Source of the DNA: Dechloromonas sp.
Lineage (GTDB): Bacteria > Pseudomonadota > Gammaproteobacteria > Burkholderiales > Rhodocyclaceae
Direction: 5' to 3'
Length of the DNA: 43,707 nt
Assembly: GCA_017302355.1 (NCBI GenBank)
Contig: JAFLDQ010000009.1
Location: 1-43,707 of the forward strand
A model generated the notes under the pieces. It was not told the origin of the DNA, made no database searches, and saw only the letters and a list, made by a program, of their open reading frames with translations. This document shows, in pieces, positions 27,088-34,852 of this stretch; within the stretch, counting starts at the first letter, position 1, and every line of letters begins with the position of its first letter. The translations under genes were made by a program, and so were the position numbers.

Positions 27088-27111
27088 TCAGTCCCGTTTC
27101 GCGGAGGGCCG

Positions 27112-27140
27112 GAGGCTGCCCGCGGGCAGCCTCATTTTCT
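27112..27140 (+). terminator. Rho-independent terminator after pbpG
   Basis: A perfect 22-bp palindrome (27112-27133, left half GAGGCTGCCCG) followed by ATTTTCT, 25 nt after the pbpG stop. It probably also serves the minus-strand gene whose tail ends here. Confidence 0.8.
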
Positions 27141-27167
27141 GGCGCCGGCATAGCCGAGGGCGCGTAC
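27132..27167 (-). CDS. Possible 3' tail of a minus-strand gene, cut by the second join
   Basis: Reading leftward from 27167, eleven sense codons (VRALGYAGARK) end in TGA at 27134-27132, right at the shared terminator. This is the arrangement expected for a convergent partner of pbpG whose body was lost at the join. Too short to identify. Confidence 0.3.
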   Translation of the reverse strand, partial: VRALGYAGARK

Positions 27168-27170
27168 GGT
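27160..27170. other. Second sequence discontinuity
   Basis: Left of here a minus-strand coding tail runs off without a start; right of here an EcsC-family gene begins mid-domain on the plus strand. Neither gene continues across. No repeat or mobile element marks the border, and no gene content links the two sides, so this is best read as a join between two different betaproteobacterial contigs. Confidence 0.65.
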
Positions 27171-27651
27171 GGAAGTGCCGGTATCCACCGTGCTGATCAT
27201 GCGTTCCATCCTCGACATCGCGCGTGCCGAAGGCGAGGTGCTGGCCGACCCCGCAACGCGGCTGGCGGCACTGGAGGTGTTCGCGCTCGGTGGCCGTGCC
27301 GACGCCGACGACGCCGCGGAATCCGGCTACTACGCGATGCGCGCGGCGCTGGCCGGTGCCGTCAGCGAGGCTGCACGCCACCTCGCGCAACAGGGCTTGA
27401 CGCAGGAAGGCGCGCCGGCGCTGGTGCGGCTGATCGCCATGGTGGCCGCGCGTTACAAGGTGCAGCTCACGCAGAAGACCGCCGGCATGCTGGTGCCCGG
27501 CATCGGTGCGGCCGCCGGCGCCTCGATCAACCTGATGTTCATGAACCACTTCCAGTCGGTGAGCCGGGGCCACTTCACCCTCCGCCGGCTGGAGCGGCGC
27601 TACGGGGTCGACGCGGTACGCGACGCGTATCTCGATTCCGGCATCCGCTGA
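27169..27651 (+). CDS. EcsC family protein, C-terminal fragment
   Basis: The visible 160 residues (PVSTVLIMRSILDIARAEGE, then LEVFALGGRA, VPGIGAAAGASINLMFMNHF, FTLRRLERRYG) match the second half of EcsC-family proteins, which are normally about 250 residues or more. An in-frame stop at 27151 and the join at about 27168 show that the N-terminal part is absent; the GTG at 27169 is only the first possible codon and not a real start. The function of the bacterial family is poorly known. Convergent with the GGDEF-EAL gene. Confidence 0.75.
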   Translation: MEVPVSTVLIMRSILDIARAEGEVLADPATRLAALEVFALGGRADADDAAESGYYAMRAALAGAVSEAARHLAQQGLTQEGAPALVRLIAMVAARYKVQLTQKTAGMLVPGIGAAAGASINLMFMNHFQSVSRGHFTLRRLERRYGVDAVRDAYLDSGIR

Positions 27652-27667
27652 CCCAGCCGCGGACGGA

Positions 27668-30199
27668 TTATTCGGGAAATGCCTCGGCCGCCACCGGCAG
27701 GCTGAAGTGATAGCCCTGCACCAGGTCGCAGCCGTGAGTGGTCAGCATGTCGAACTGGGAGGCGGTTTCCACACCCTCGCCGACCACGCGCAAACCGAGG
27801 CTGTGGCCGATGGAGATGATCGCTGCGGCGAGCGCCGCGTCGCGCGGGTTGCGATCGATGTCGCGCACGAACAGGCGATCGATCTTGAGCTCGTCGATCG
27901 GAAAGCGCTTCAGGTAACCGAGCGAGGAATAGCCGGTGCCGAAGTCGTCGAGCGCGACGCGCAGGCCGAGCATGCGCAGCTCTTCGAGCAGCGAGATGGC
28001 CTGCTGGGTGTCGTCCATCAGGATGCTTTCGGTCAGCTCCAGCGTCAGCAGGTGCGGCGCCATGGCGGTCTCGTGCAGTACGCAGCGCACCATGTCGACG
28101 AAGCCCTCGTCGCGGAACTGGCGCGCCGAGATATTGACCATCATGCGGATCGGCACACGTCCGGACTCGCGCCAGATTCGATGCTGGGTGCAGGCGGTGC
28201 GCAACACCCACTCGCCGATCGGCACGATGAGGCCGGTTTCCTCGGCGATGGGAATGAAATCGGCCGGCGACACCACGCCCAGGTTCGGATGGCGCCAGCG
28301 CAGCAACGCCTCGGCGGCAACGATGCGACGATCGTCCACGCTGATGACGGGCTGGTAATGCAGGAACAGCTCACCCGCCGGCAGCGCATGGTGCAGCGCA
28401 GCTTCCAGCGCGAGGTGCTCGAGCGAACGTGCGTTCATCGCCGGCTGATAGAGCTGGAACGCGTTGCGCCCCTCGGCCTTGGCGCGGTACATCGCGACGT
28501 CGGCGTTCTTGATCAGCGTCGACGAGTCCTTGCCGTCGTCGGGGTACAGACTGATGCCGATGCTGCAGGTGACGACGAGTTCGCGCCCATCGACGGTGAT
28601 CGGGCTGCGCAACGCCGCCGTCATGCGGCTGGCCGCGTGCAGCGCACCGTCCGGGCCGTCGAGATCGCTCATGACGACGACGAACTCGTCGCCCCCCATC
28701 CGCGCCACCGTGTCGTCATCACGCAGGCAGTGCCGCAGCCGGCTTGCCACCTCGACCAGCAGCTGATCACCCACCTCGTGGCCCAGGCTGTCGTTGATGC
28801 GCTTGAAGCGGTCGAGGTCGACGAAGATCACCGCCACCTTGCGCTGATGGCGGCTGGCGTGCGCCAGTTCCACCTGCAGGCGATCGTCGAGCAGGCGGCG
28901 GTTGGGCAGGCCAGTAAGCGGGTCGTAGTAGGCCAGGTCGCGGATGCGCTGCTGGTTCTCCTTGACCTCGGAAATGTCGCTGAACAGCGCCGCATAGTTG
29001 GTGAGGCGGCCCTGGTGATCGCGAATGGCGTTGATCGTCAGCAGTTCGGGGAAGATCTCGCCGTTCTTGCGCCGGTTCCACACCTCGCCCTGCCAGTGGC
29101 CGTCGGCGTTGATCGACTCCCACATCCGGGTGTAGAAGGCGCGGCTCTGGCGGCCCGAGCCGAGCACGCGCGGATTGCGCCCGATCACCTCCTCCGCGCT
29201 GTAGCCCGTCAGCCGGGTGAAGGCCGGATTGACGGAAATGATGCGTGCATCGGCGTCGGTCACCAGGATGCCCTCGAGCGAGCTCTCGATGACCTTTTCA
29301 GCCAGGTAGAGGTTGCGCTGCGAAGCATTCAGCGCCCGGTCGCGCTCGCTCAGGGCATGCTGCAGCTCGTGCACATAGACGAGCTCCATGCCGGTCAGGA
29401 TGTCGCTGAAACTGATGAGGTCGATCAGCCCCCCCTTCTCGTCGAGCACGCCGATGTGGCGCATGCGACGCTCGGTGAGCTGCGCACGCACGCGATACAG
29501 GCTGGTGTCGGCCTGCACGGTGATCAGCGGCCGGCTGGCCAGTTCGCCCACCGCAAGATCGGCGGTACCGGCCGCAACGAGACGGGTGACGTCGCGCTCG
29601 GTCAGGATGCCGTAGCCGCCGTCGGCATAGGCGACCACCACCGCGTCGGCGCCGCCTTCTCGCATGTGCCGCGTCGCCTCCGACAAGGCGGCCTCCTGCG
29701 ACAGGGGTGTCAGCCGGCCTTTCAGCAACGAGGTGAGCTTGCGCAGCTTCAGGTAGTGCTCGACGCCCTGGTTCATCACCACGTCGGTCTGCGACACCAC
29801 CCCGCAGCGGCGGCCCTGCTCGTCCACCACCAGGTAGTGGCGCAAGTGCTCCTCGCGAAAGCGCACGGTGAGTTCGTGCAGCGTCAGAGAACTCGGCACC
29901 GTGCGCACCGGCGCGCTCATCGCTTCGCGGATCGGTCGGTCGAAGCTCGCCGGATCGGCGAAGTCGACACGCAGCGCGTCGCGCTCGGTCCAGATACCCA
30001 GCACCTCGCCGCCGTTCACGACGAGGATGGAGCTGACCCGCGCCTCGCTCATGCGTGCCGCAGCGTCCCGCAAGGACAGCTCGGGCGGGCACTCGACGAT
30101 GTCGGGCCGCACGATCTCGCTCAACTTCAGCTCCGCGGGACGACCGAAGAGCGCGGTCGCATTGTCGAGGCTGAGGGGCGGCAAGGCAGAATCGGGCAT
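27668..30199 (-). CDS. CBS-CBS-PAS-GGDEF-EAL c-di-GMP signalling protein
   Basis: A soluble 843-residue protein with two CBS-pair modules (about residues 25-145 and 155-275; EARVSSILVVNGGEVLGIWT, RMRHIGVLDEKGGLIDLIS), a PAS domain (about 300-415), a diguanylate cyclase domain with intact GGDEF near 502 and the inhibitory RxxD site just before it (RDDDTVARMGGDEF), and a phosphodiesterase domain with EAL near 628 and DDFGTGYSSL. Both catalytic motifs look intact, so net activity cannot be told. CBS pairs often bind adenine nucleotides, so energy sensing is a reasonable inference. No signal peptide or membrane helix. Confidence 0.92.
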   Translation of the reverse strand: MPDSALPPLSLDNATALFGRPAELKLSEIVRPDIVECPPELSLRDAAARMSEARVSSILVVNGGEVLGIWTERDALRVDFADPASFDRPIREAMSAPVRTVPSSLTLHELTVRFREEHLRHYLVVDEQGRRCGVVSQTDVVMNQGVEHYLKLRKLTSLLKGRLTPLSQEAALSEATRHMREGGADAVVVAYADGGYGILTERDVTRLVAAGTADLAVGELASRPLITVQADTSLYRVRAQLTERRMRHIGVLDEKGGLIDLISFSDILTGMELVYVHELQHALSERDRALNASQRNLYLAEKVIESSLEGILVTDADARIISVNPAFTRLTGYSAEEVIGRNPRVLGSGRQSRAFYTRMWESINADGHWQGEVWNRRKNGEIFPELLTINAIRDHQGRLTNYAALFSDISEVKENQQRIRDLAYYDPLTGLPNRRLLDDRLQVELAHASRHQRKVAVIFVDLDRFKRINDSLGHEVGDQLLVEVASRLRHCLRDDDTVARMGGDEFVVVMSDLDGPDGALHAASRMTAALRSPITVDGRELVVTCSIGISLYPDDGKDSSTLIKNADVAMYRAKAEGRNAFQLYQPAMNARSLEHLALEAALHHALPAGELFLHYQPVISVDDRRIVAAEALLRWRHPNLGVVSPADFIPIAEETGLIVPIGEWVLRTACTQHRIWRESGRVPIRMMVNISARQFRDEGFVDMVRCVLHETAMAPHLLTLELTESILMDDTQQAISLLEELRMLGLRVALDDFGTGYSSLGYLKRFPIDELKIDRLFVRDIDRNPRDAALAAAIISIGHSLGLRVVGEGVETASQFDMLTTHGCDLVQGYHFSLPVAAEAFPE

Positions 30200-30226
30200 T
30201 GGCGGATCGGGAAAATCAGAAGGCTC

Positions 30227-30267
30227 AAAAGCAAAAAGGGCCGCGAGGAAACGTGTCGTCGCGACCC
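30227..30267 (-). terminator. Intrinsic-terminator-like hairpin in the 5' leader of the GGDEF-EAL gene
   Basis: On the minus strand, GGGTCGCGA (30267-30259) pairs over 9 bp with TCGCGGCCC (30246-30238), with one G-U pair and a 12-nt loop, and is followed by TTTTT, GC and TTTT. It begins about 8 nt after the predicted start and ends about 28 nt before the ATG. On the plus strand no U-tract follows, so it is not a terminator for an upstream plus-strand gene. Confidence 0.65.
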
Positions 30268-30281
30268 TGTCTTAATGCGTA

Positions 30282-30310
30282 ATATTAAAAGCTTAGCCTC
30301 AGGGGGACAA
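30282..30310 (-). promoter_or_regulatory. Promoter of the CBS-GGDEF-EAL gene
   Basis: Minus strand: TTGTCC (30310-30305), 17-bp spacer, TAATAT (30287-30282). Predicted start near 30275, about 75 nt before the ATG at 30199. Confidence 0.6.
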
Positions 30311-30322
30311 ATCTTGATACAA

Positions 30323-31231
30323 ATGAATCACTCGTCATCCTCCCCCGGCGCGACCGGCATGCGCTACCCACTCGCCATCATCGGCGCCGGCGCGCTTGGC
30401 CTCCACTTCGCCGCCCGCTTGTCGCGCAGCGGTCCGATCGCGCTCATCGCCCGCGACGGGAACCATGCCGACGCCCTGCGCACAGGCATCCGCGTCGGCG
30501 ACGCGCTCTACCGCGCCGACGCCTTCGCTTCAGCGCGCGCGCCCGCGGCCGACTGGGTGATCGTGCTGGTCAAGGCGGGTGACACGATCGGGGCCGGACG
30601 CATCGCGGCCGCCATGCGTCCGCGCGGCGTGCTGTCGCTGCAGAACGGACTCACCGAGGCGATGCTGCGCGCGGGGGTGGGTGAGCCGTCGGCGCAACGG
30701 CGCGTCGCGCAGGGCATCACGACCGAGGGCGCGTTCCGCGATGCCAGCGGCGTCACCCCGTCCGGCGCGGGCGAAACGCTGGTGCCGCCCGGTTTCGAGC
30801 CGGTCGTCGAGCTGCTGCTGCGCGCTGGCTTTCGCGCCCGGGTGGAACCCGACATCGTGGCAGCGCGACTGGCGAAGCTGCTGGTGAACGTGGCGATCAA
30901 CCCGCTCGCGGCAATCTTCCGCGTGTCCAACGGCAGCTTGCTCGAGCCGCCGTATCGCGTTTACCTCGATGCGCTGGTGCGCGAAGCCTGGCCGGTGTTG
31001 CGGGCCGAAGGGCTGATGCTGGACGAGGCCGCTGCGCGCGACCGCGTCGTCGCCGTGGCCACCGCTACCGGAGCCAACCGTGCCAGCATGCTGCAGGACG
31101 TGCTCGCCGGGCGGCGCACCGAGATCGATGCGATCACTGGCGTGCTGCTGGAGATGGCAGCGCGCCAGGGCCAGCCGGTGCCGACGCACCAGGCCGTGCT
31201 GCGGCTGGTCCAGCTGCTCGAGCCCGGGTAA
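30323..31231 (+). CDS. Ketopantoate reductase-like oxidoreductase (ApbA/PanE family)
   Basis: A 302-residue NADP-dependent 2-dehydropantoate 2-reductase family protein. It shows the N-terminal Rossmann motif LAIIGAGALGLHFAARLS, WVIVLVKAGDT, LSLQNGL, the family Lys region RLAKLLVNVAINPLAAIF and a C-terminal NRASMLQDVLAGRRTEIDAITG segment. It may be the pantothenate pathway enzyme or one of the common paralogues; no pan genes are nearby. The start is uncertain: ATG at 30323 with AGGGGG 16 nt upstream, or ATG at 30359, where the core domain begins. Confidence 0.83.
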   Translation: MNHSSSSPGATGMRYPLAIIGAGALGLHFAARLSRSGPIALIARDGNHADALRTGIRVGDALYRADAFASARAPAADWVIVLVKAGDTIGAGRIAAAMRPRGVLSLQNGLTEAMLRAGVGEPSAQRRVAQGITTEGAFRDASGVTPSGAGETLVPPGFEPVVELLLRAGFRARVEPDIVAARLAKLLVNVAINPLAAIFRVSNGSLLEPPYRVYLDALVREAWPVLRAEGLMLDEAAARDRVVAVATATGANRASMLQDVLAGRRTEIDAITGVLLEMAARQGQPVPTHQAVLRLVQLLEPG

Positions 31232-31267
31232 CGCAAGCGCAATCGCGTCTATGCGGAACGGATCGGG

Positions 31268-31309
31268 CGGCATGCCGTCCACGTCGCCGCGGAAGGACGG
31301 CCCATGCCG
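31268..31309. terminator. Hairpin between convergent genes
   Basis: Arms 31268-31280 (CGGCATGCCGTCC) and 31295-31309 pair over 13 bp with a 2-nt bulge around a 14-nt loop. It fills the spacer between the ends of the PanE-like gene and a lipoprotein gene, suggesting a shared transcript end. No U-tract is seen. Confidence 0.4.
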
Positions 31310-31921
31310 TCAGGGCAGAAAATCGGCGTTCGACGCCGGCAGGCGTGCGGCGCCGAAATAGTCCGGACCGAGCTCGGATCGCGCTGACGCGTCGCAATGC
31401 AGGGTCGCAAGCCGCTTGCCGCCTTGCTCGACCGCGACGCCGGCCGTCTCGCCCCGGCCCTGCAGCCAGAACGAGAACACCACGTAACGGTACGGCGGAC
31501 GGGTGAACTCCACCCATGCACCGCTGCCACCGGCAAGCGTCACGACGCCAGTCGCGAAGGCGGGCGAGCTTTCGCCCGGCGCGGGATACACCATCTCCGT
31601 CGGTGCTCCCGGCTTGCCGATGCGGTATTGCAGCGCGGTGGGGCGCTCGCCGCCCGCGGGGCCCTCGCACAAGGCGATGTGCTTGGCCCCGCTGCGGCAC
31701 GCAAACACGGTGCGCTCCCCTTCTGCGCAACCGGCCGAACTTGCCTCGATTGCCGCACTTGCTGCCGCATTCCCGGTGGCGGTTGCCGGCTCACTTGGGG
31801 CTACGGCACGTGCCGCCGTGGTGTGCGCCGGTGCGGGAACTGGGGTATCCGCCGAGCAGGCCGGCAGCGCCAGCAGCACGGCCAGCGCGACGGCGGCGGT
31901 ACAGGTCGCGCGCGGCTTCAA
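31310..31921 (-). CDS. Lipoprotein, unknown family, 203 aa
   Basis: A lipoprotein signal is clear: basic start MKPR, hydrophobic core, lipobox LPAC with Cys22. An Ala/Thr/Pro-rich spacer (about 23-60) is followed by a compact domain with three Cys (GCAEGERTVFACRSGAKHIALC) and many beta-type stretches (TEMVYPAPGE, YRYVVFSFWLQGRG, KRLATLHC). Its start overlaps the stop of the GH19-like gene by 4 nt, so the two are translationally coupled. Family not recognised. Confidence 0.7.
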   Translation of the reverse strand: MKPRATCTAAVALAVLLALPACSADTPVPAPAHTTAARAVAPSEPATATGNAAASAAIEASSAGCAEGERTVFACRSGAKHIALCEGPAGGERPTALQYRIGKPGAPTEMVYPAPGESSPAFATGVVTLAGGSGAWVEFTRPPYRYVVFSFWLQGRGETAGVAVEQGGKRLATLHCDASARSELGPDYFGAARLPASNADFLP

Positions 31922-32724
31922 ATCAGCTTTTCCCCGCGCAGATAGGCCGTCTGGAAATTGCTGAGACCGTGGGTTCCGCCATTCACCTGGCGCCGGGCGC
32001 GGGCGAAGTTGCGTTCGAGGATGGCCGACTTGATCTTCAGCTCCTTGTCCTTCAGGAAACAGGCGAGGATCAGCCCGGCGACACCCGGCTCGTTGGCCTT
32101 GTCCGGATGGTTCTCCAGATCGACGCCGATCTTCTGCCCATACACCCGGTAGTTGCTGCGCCCGGTGAGCTGGATGAAGCCGCGGCCCTTGTAGCGGGCA
32201 CCGTCCGGTGCGCCGCGGTTGCCGAGGTCGCGACGGTTGTCGTACAGGTTGAAGGGATGGCCGCCGGGGGAGGTGTTGAAGCGCGAGAGGAACTCGTCGA
32301 GCGGCTTGAAGCCCGCCGATTCCGCGGCCACCGTGGCCAGCGCCATCAGCACCATGATCTTGTCGGTCAGGCCGAAGTGGCGCAGACCATCGAGGACCGG
32401 CCCGAGGTTGGCCTTGATGTTGTCGATCGGCGCGCCCGGCAGCATGCGTGACACGACCAGCGGCGTGACCTTGTCCATCACCGAGGGCAGCGCCGCATCC
32501 TGGGCGAGGCCCAGCCGCGCTTGGGTGCGCGGTCCGGCCTGTCCATCGACCAGCAGGTCGCCCTCGCTGAGCTGGAAGGCGCGCACCGCCGCATCGGTCC
32601 CCGTGCCGAAGACGCCATCGATGCTGCCGGGTGAGAAGCCCTTGTCAGCCAGGGCCTGCTGCAGGGCCCTGACGTCGTCGCCCTGCATCAGCTCGCCGTC
32701 AAAAATCAGTTCAAGTGTGCGCAT
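31918..32724 (-). CDS. Peptidoglycan-binding protein with GH19/chitinase-like domain
   Basis: A 268-residue protein. Residues 10-75 are a peptidoglycan-binding domain (DDVRALQQALADKGFSPG, IDGVFGTGTDAAVRAFQ). Residues about 90-260 resemble GH19 chitinase/lysozyme-like enzymes: VLMALATVAAESAGFKPLDE contains the likely catalytic Glu and RYKGRGFIQLTGRSNYRVYG is the best-known family block. There is no signal peptide, which is surprising for a wall enzyme; export would need another route or cell lysis. It sits between another binding-domain hydrolase and a lipoprotein. Confidence 0.8.
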   Translation of the reverse strand: MRTLELIFDGELMQGDDVRALQQALADKGFSPGSIDGVFGTGTDAAVRAFQLSEGDLLVDGQAGPRTQARLGLAQDAALPSVMDKVTPLVVSRMLPGAPIDNIKANLGPVLDGLRHFGLTDKIMVLMALATVAAESAGFKPLDEFLSRFNTSPGGHPFNLYDNRRDLGNRGAPDGARYKGRGFIQLTGRSNYRVYGQKIGVDLENHPDKANEPGVAGLILACFLKDKELKIKSAILERNFARARRQVNGGTHGLSNFQTAYLRGEKLI

Positions 32725-32857
32725 GTTGTCGATCTCCGCAATGCGATTGAGCGTGGCCGCGGCATGCCTGCCATGGTACGCGCGGCGCGGATCGGGACGG
32801 CGCTTCGCCGCTGCCGCCTACCCTGCCGAAACGTTTTCCCTTTCCATTGCACCCGCA

Positions 32858-33775
32858 TCAGGAAAGGCCGAGTGCCTCTAACGTGGTCGGACCGACCTCG
32901 CCGTCCACCACCAGACCACGATCAGCCTGGAACTGCTTGACCGCGTGCGCCGTCTGCGGGCCATAGACACCGTCCGCCGACCCAGGCGCAAAACCGAGTT
33001 TGGCCAGGCGACGCTGGACCTTCTCGACCAGATCCGTCTTTGTCATCGGCTCGGTGAGCCGGATGATGCCGGCCGGCGCGGCCACCTGCACCGGATCACC
33101 GGTGCGGAAATAGCGGATGCCCGGCACGAGCACGCCGGTGTCCCAGCGCCGCGCGCTGATCGTATGGGCGATGACGCCGGTCTTGCTGCTGTGCGCTTCC
33201 ACCGTGCCGCCACGCCCGTCGCAGAACACGATGTGACCGATCGCCCCCTGGCGCGGAAAGCGTAACAGGATGGCGCCCGGAATCACCGCCGCTTCCGCGA
33301 CACGCACCGTGCACCCGGCCGCGCGCGCCTGCTCGGCCCAGAAGCCGGTGAAGGCATCGGCGCGCACCGGGTCGTTACGCGGCTGCGTGCCGAACAGGAT
33401 GCCCGACGCCTGGAACACGCACCACGACACGAACTCGGCGCAGTCCCACGGCCCCGTCCAGCCGGCGTTGGCCATCGGCGCGCGCGCGCCGAGCTTGTAG
33501 ACCTCGCCGATATGGCGCCGCGCGAGGGCGAGCACGTCATCGCCGGTGACTTCACGCCCGCCGCGGCGCACGATGGGCGCGAGCAGGGCGCTCGTCCCTG
33601 CTCCGCCGCGCACGGTCGCGGGGGCAAACGCCATGTCGTCCGCAAACGGCATGTCGGGCGCGAAGGGCATGTCGTCGGCAAATCCTGTGTCGGTCGGCGG
33701 CGGCGGACTGGCCTGCGCTCCGCCACCTGTTGTCTCGCCGGTCGCTTTGGCCCGGCCGCGGGATTTCGTCGCCAT
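32858..33775 (-). CDS. NlpC/P60-like amidase with C-terminal peptidoglycan-binding domain
   Basis: About 305 residues from the ATG at 33775, which has GAGGAGG 6 nt upstream; an ATG at 33793 is less likely. A basic start is followed by a low-complexity region with near-perfect hexapeptides (about 25-55), then a papain-like amidase domain with Cys112 in WDCAEFVSWC and His in GHIVFCDG and EAHSSK, and a C-terminal peptidoglycan-binding domain (VEKVQRRLAKLGFAPG, DGVYGPQTAHAVKQFQ). No signal peptide. It shares the binding-domain design of the next gene, which suggests a joint role on cell wall. Confidence 0.75.
   Translation of the reverse strand: MATKSRGRAKATGETTGGGAQASPPPPTDTGFADDMPFAPDMPFADDMAFAPATVRGGAGTSALLAPIVRRGGREVTGDDVLALARRHIGEVYKLGARAPMANAGWTGPWDCAEFVSWCVFQASGILFGTQPRNDPVRADAFTGFWAEQARAAGCTVRVAEAAVIPGAILLRFPRQGAIGHIVFCDGRGGTVEAHSSKTGVIAHTISARRWDTGVLVPGIRYFRTGDPVQVAAPAGIIRLTEPMTKTDLVEKVQRRLAKLGFAPGSADGVYGPQTAHAVKQFQADRGLVVDGEVGPTTLEALGLS
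33624..33695 (-). repeat. Tandem 18-bp units in the amidase gene
   Basis: Units at 33624-33641, 33642-33659 and 33660-33677, with a degenerate fourth to 33695. Each encodes a hexapeptide of the form A(D/P)DM(P/A)F, an acidic/hydrophobic alternation. Likely expanded by slippage. Confidence 0.8.
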
Positions 33776-33874
33776 TTTGCCTCCTCGTGTCATGCCTGTC
33801 CGGCGGCGCCGCGCTGGCGCGCCCGACGTCGCTCAACGCCCGCTGTCCTGCAGCTCGGCACCCGCCCGCATCCG

Positions 33875-34831
33875 TCAGCGGCTGCCCGCCCCAGCGGCCT
33901 GCTCGGCCTGGAGTTCGCGCGCGATGACGCCCTTGAATCCTTCGCTGAGCCGGCGTGCCGCCATGCCGGTGGTGAAGAAGCGCCGCAGGCCGAACTGCAC
34001 CGCCTCGGTCGCGGTATCGACCCTGAACTGGCCGAACACCGACAGCGCATCGTCTTCGTACGGGAGCGCCGGGCCCTGTGCGCCATGGCGGCCACCCAGC
34101 CGGCGGACGGAGCCGTCGGCGGAACGGATCATGACCGGTACGAAGGCGATGTCCCGCCCGGTGTAGCCAAGGCTGAACTGCACGCCCTGCTCGGCCACCG
34201 AAGTCGACATGCCGATGCCCAGCGTATTGGTCTGGGCGAACACGAGTGGCGGAACGGATATCAGGTCCTTGGCGTCCGCCTGCGAGACGGCGGGCTGCTG
34301 ATCACCGGACTGCGTCTTGCCTGGCGGAGTGGCGGCGGGCGGCGTGGCGGCGGGCTTTGACCCGGCGGCACTGCGCACCGGTGCCGCCATCGCGCCTTCT
34401 GACCGGCTCACCCAACCGTCGCGGTAGCCCTCGGCCAGATTCGACGCTGCGAGGCCGGTGGCGAAGAAGCGCCCGAGCGCCACCTTGCGGGTGGTCGGGC
34501 CGCCGCCGGCAGGCTGGGCGCCCTGCCCTTCGAACTGGCCGAATACCGACAGCGCGTCCACGTCCGCTGGGGTGTCGGTGTCGGCACCGTCGCGCGTGTG
34601 GGCGGTCACCGCCTGCCCTTGCCCACCACTGACCGCGCCGACCGGCACCACGGCCACGTCCTGGTCCTTGTAGCCGAGGGTGAAATCCACCCCCTGCGTG
34701 CCCGCAACGGTACCGATATTGATGCCCACCGTTACCTGCTCGCCGAAGAACAGCGGTGGTGCCGGTGCCGTGCTGCAAGCACACAGGATGAGCGGCGCGG
34801 CCCATCCGGACATTCTGACAAGAGGACACAT
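33875..34831 (-). CDS. Lipoprotein with internally duplicated domain, 318 aa
   Basis: A lipobox-like LCAC (Cys19) ends a short hydrophobic signal. The mature part is two copies of one domain: copy 1 about 26-140 and copy 2 about 195-302, joined by a Pro/Ala linker (PPAATPPG). Matching blocks are PLFFGEQ/PLVFAQT, VDFTLGY/VQFSLGY, VAVVPV/IAFVPV, DALSVFGQF in both, and GRFFATGLAASNLAEGY/RRFFTTGMAARRLSEGF. The family is not recognised. It lies 21 nt after another lipoprotein gene that also has a TLGY block. The ATG at 34831 follows AGGAG. Confidence 0.75.
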   Translation of the reverse strand: MCPLVRMSGWAAPLILCACSTAPAPPLFFGEQVTVGINIGTVAGTQGVDFTLGYKDQDVAVVPVGAVSGGQGQAVTAHTRDGADTDTPADVDALSVFGQFEGQGAQPAGGGPTTRKVALGRFFATGLAASNLAEGYRDGWVSRSEGAMAAPVRSAAGSKPAATPPAATPPGKTQSGDQQPAVSQADAKDLISVPPLVFAQTNTLGIGMSTSVAEQGVQFSLGYTGRDIAFVPVMIRSADGSVRRLGGRHGAQGPALPYEDDALSVFGQFRVDTATEAVQFGLRRFFTTGMAARRLSEGFKGVIARELQAEQAAGAGSR

Positions 34832-34852
34832 CGCATCGATCTCCTGTTCGCC

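Noticed and set aside
27707..31231. Very long plus-strand open frame (1,174 codons)
   Set aside because: Antisense to the GGDEF-EAL gene for most of its length, with His/Asp/Arg-rich noise; only the last 302 codons (PanE-like) are coding.
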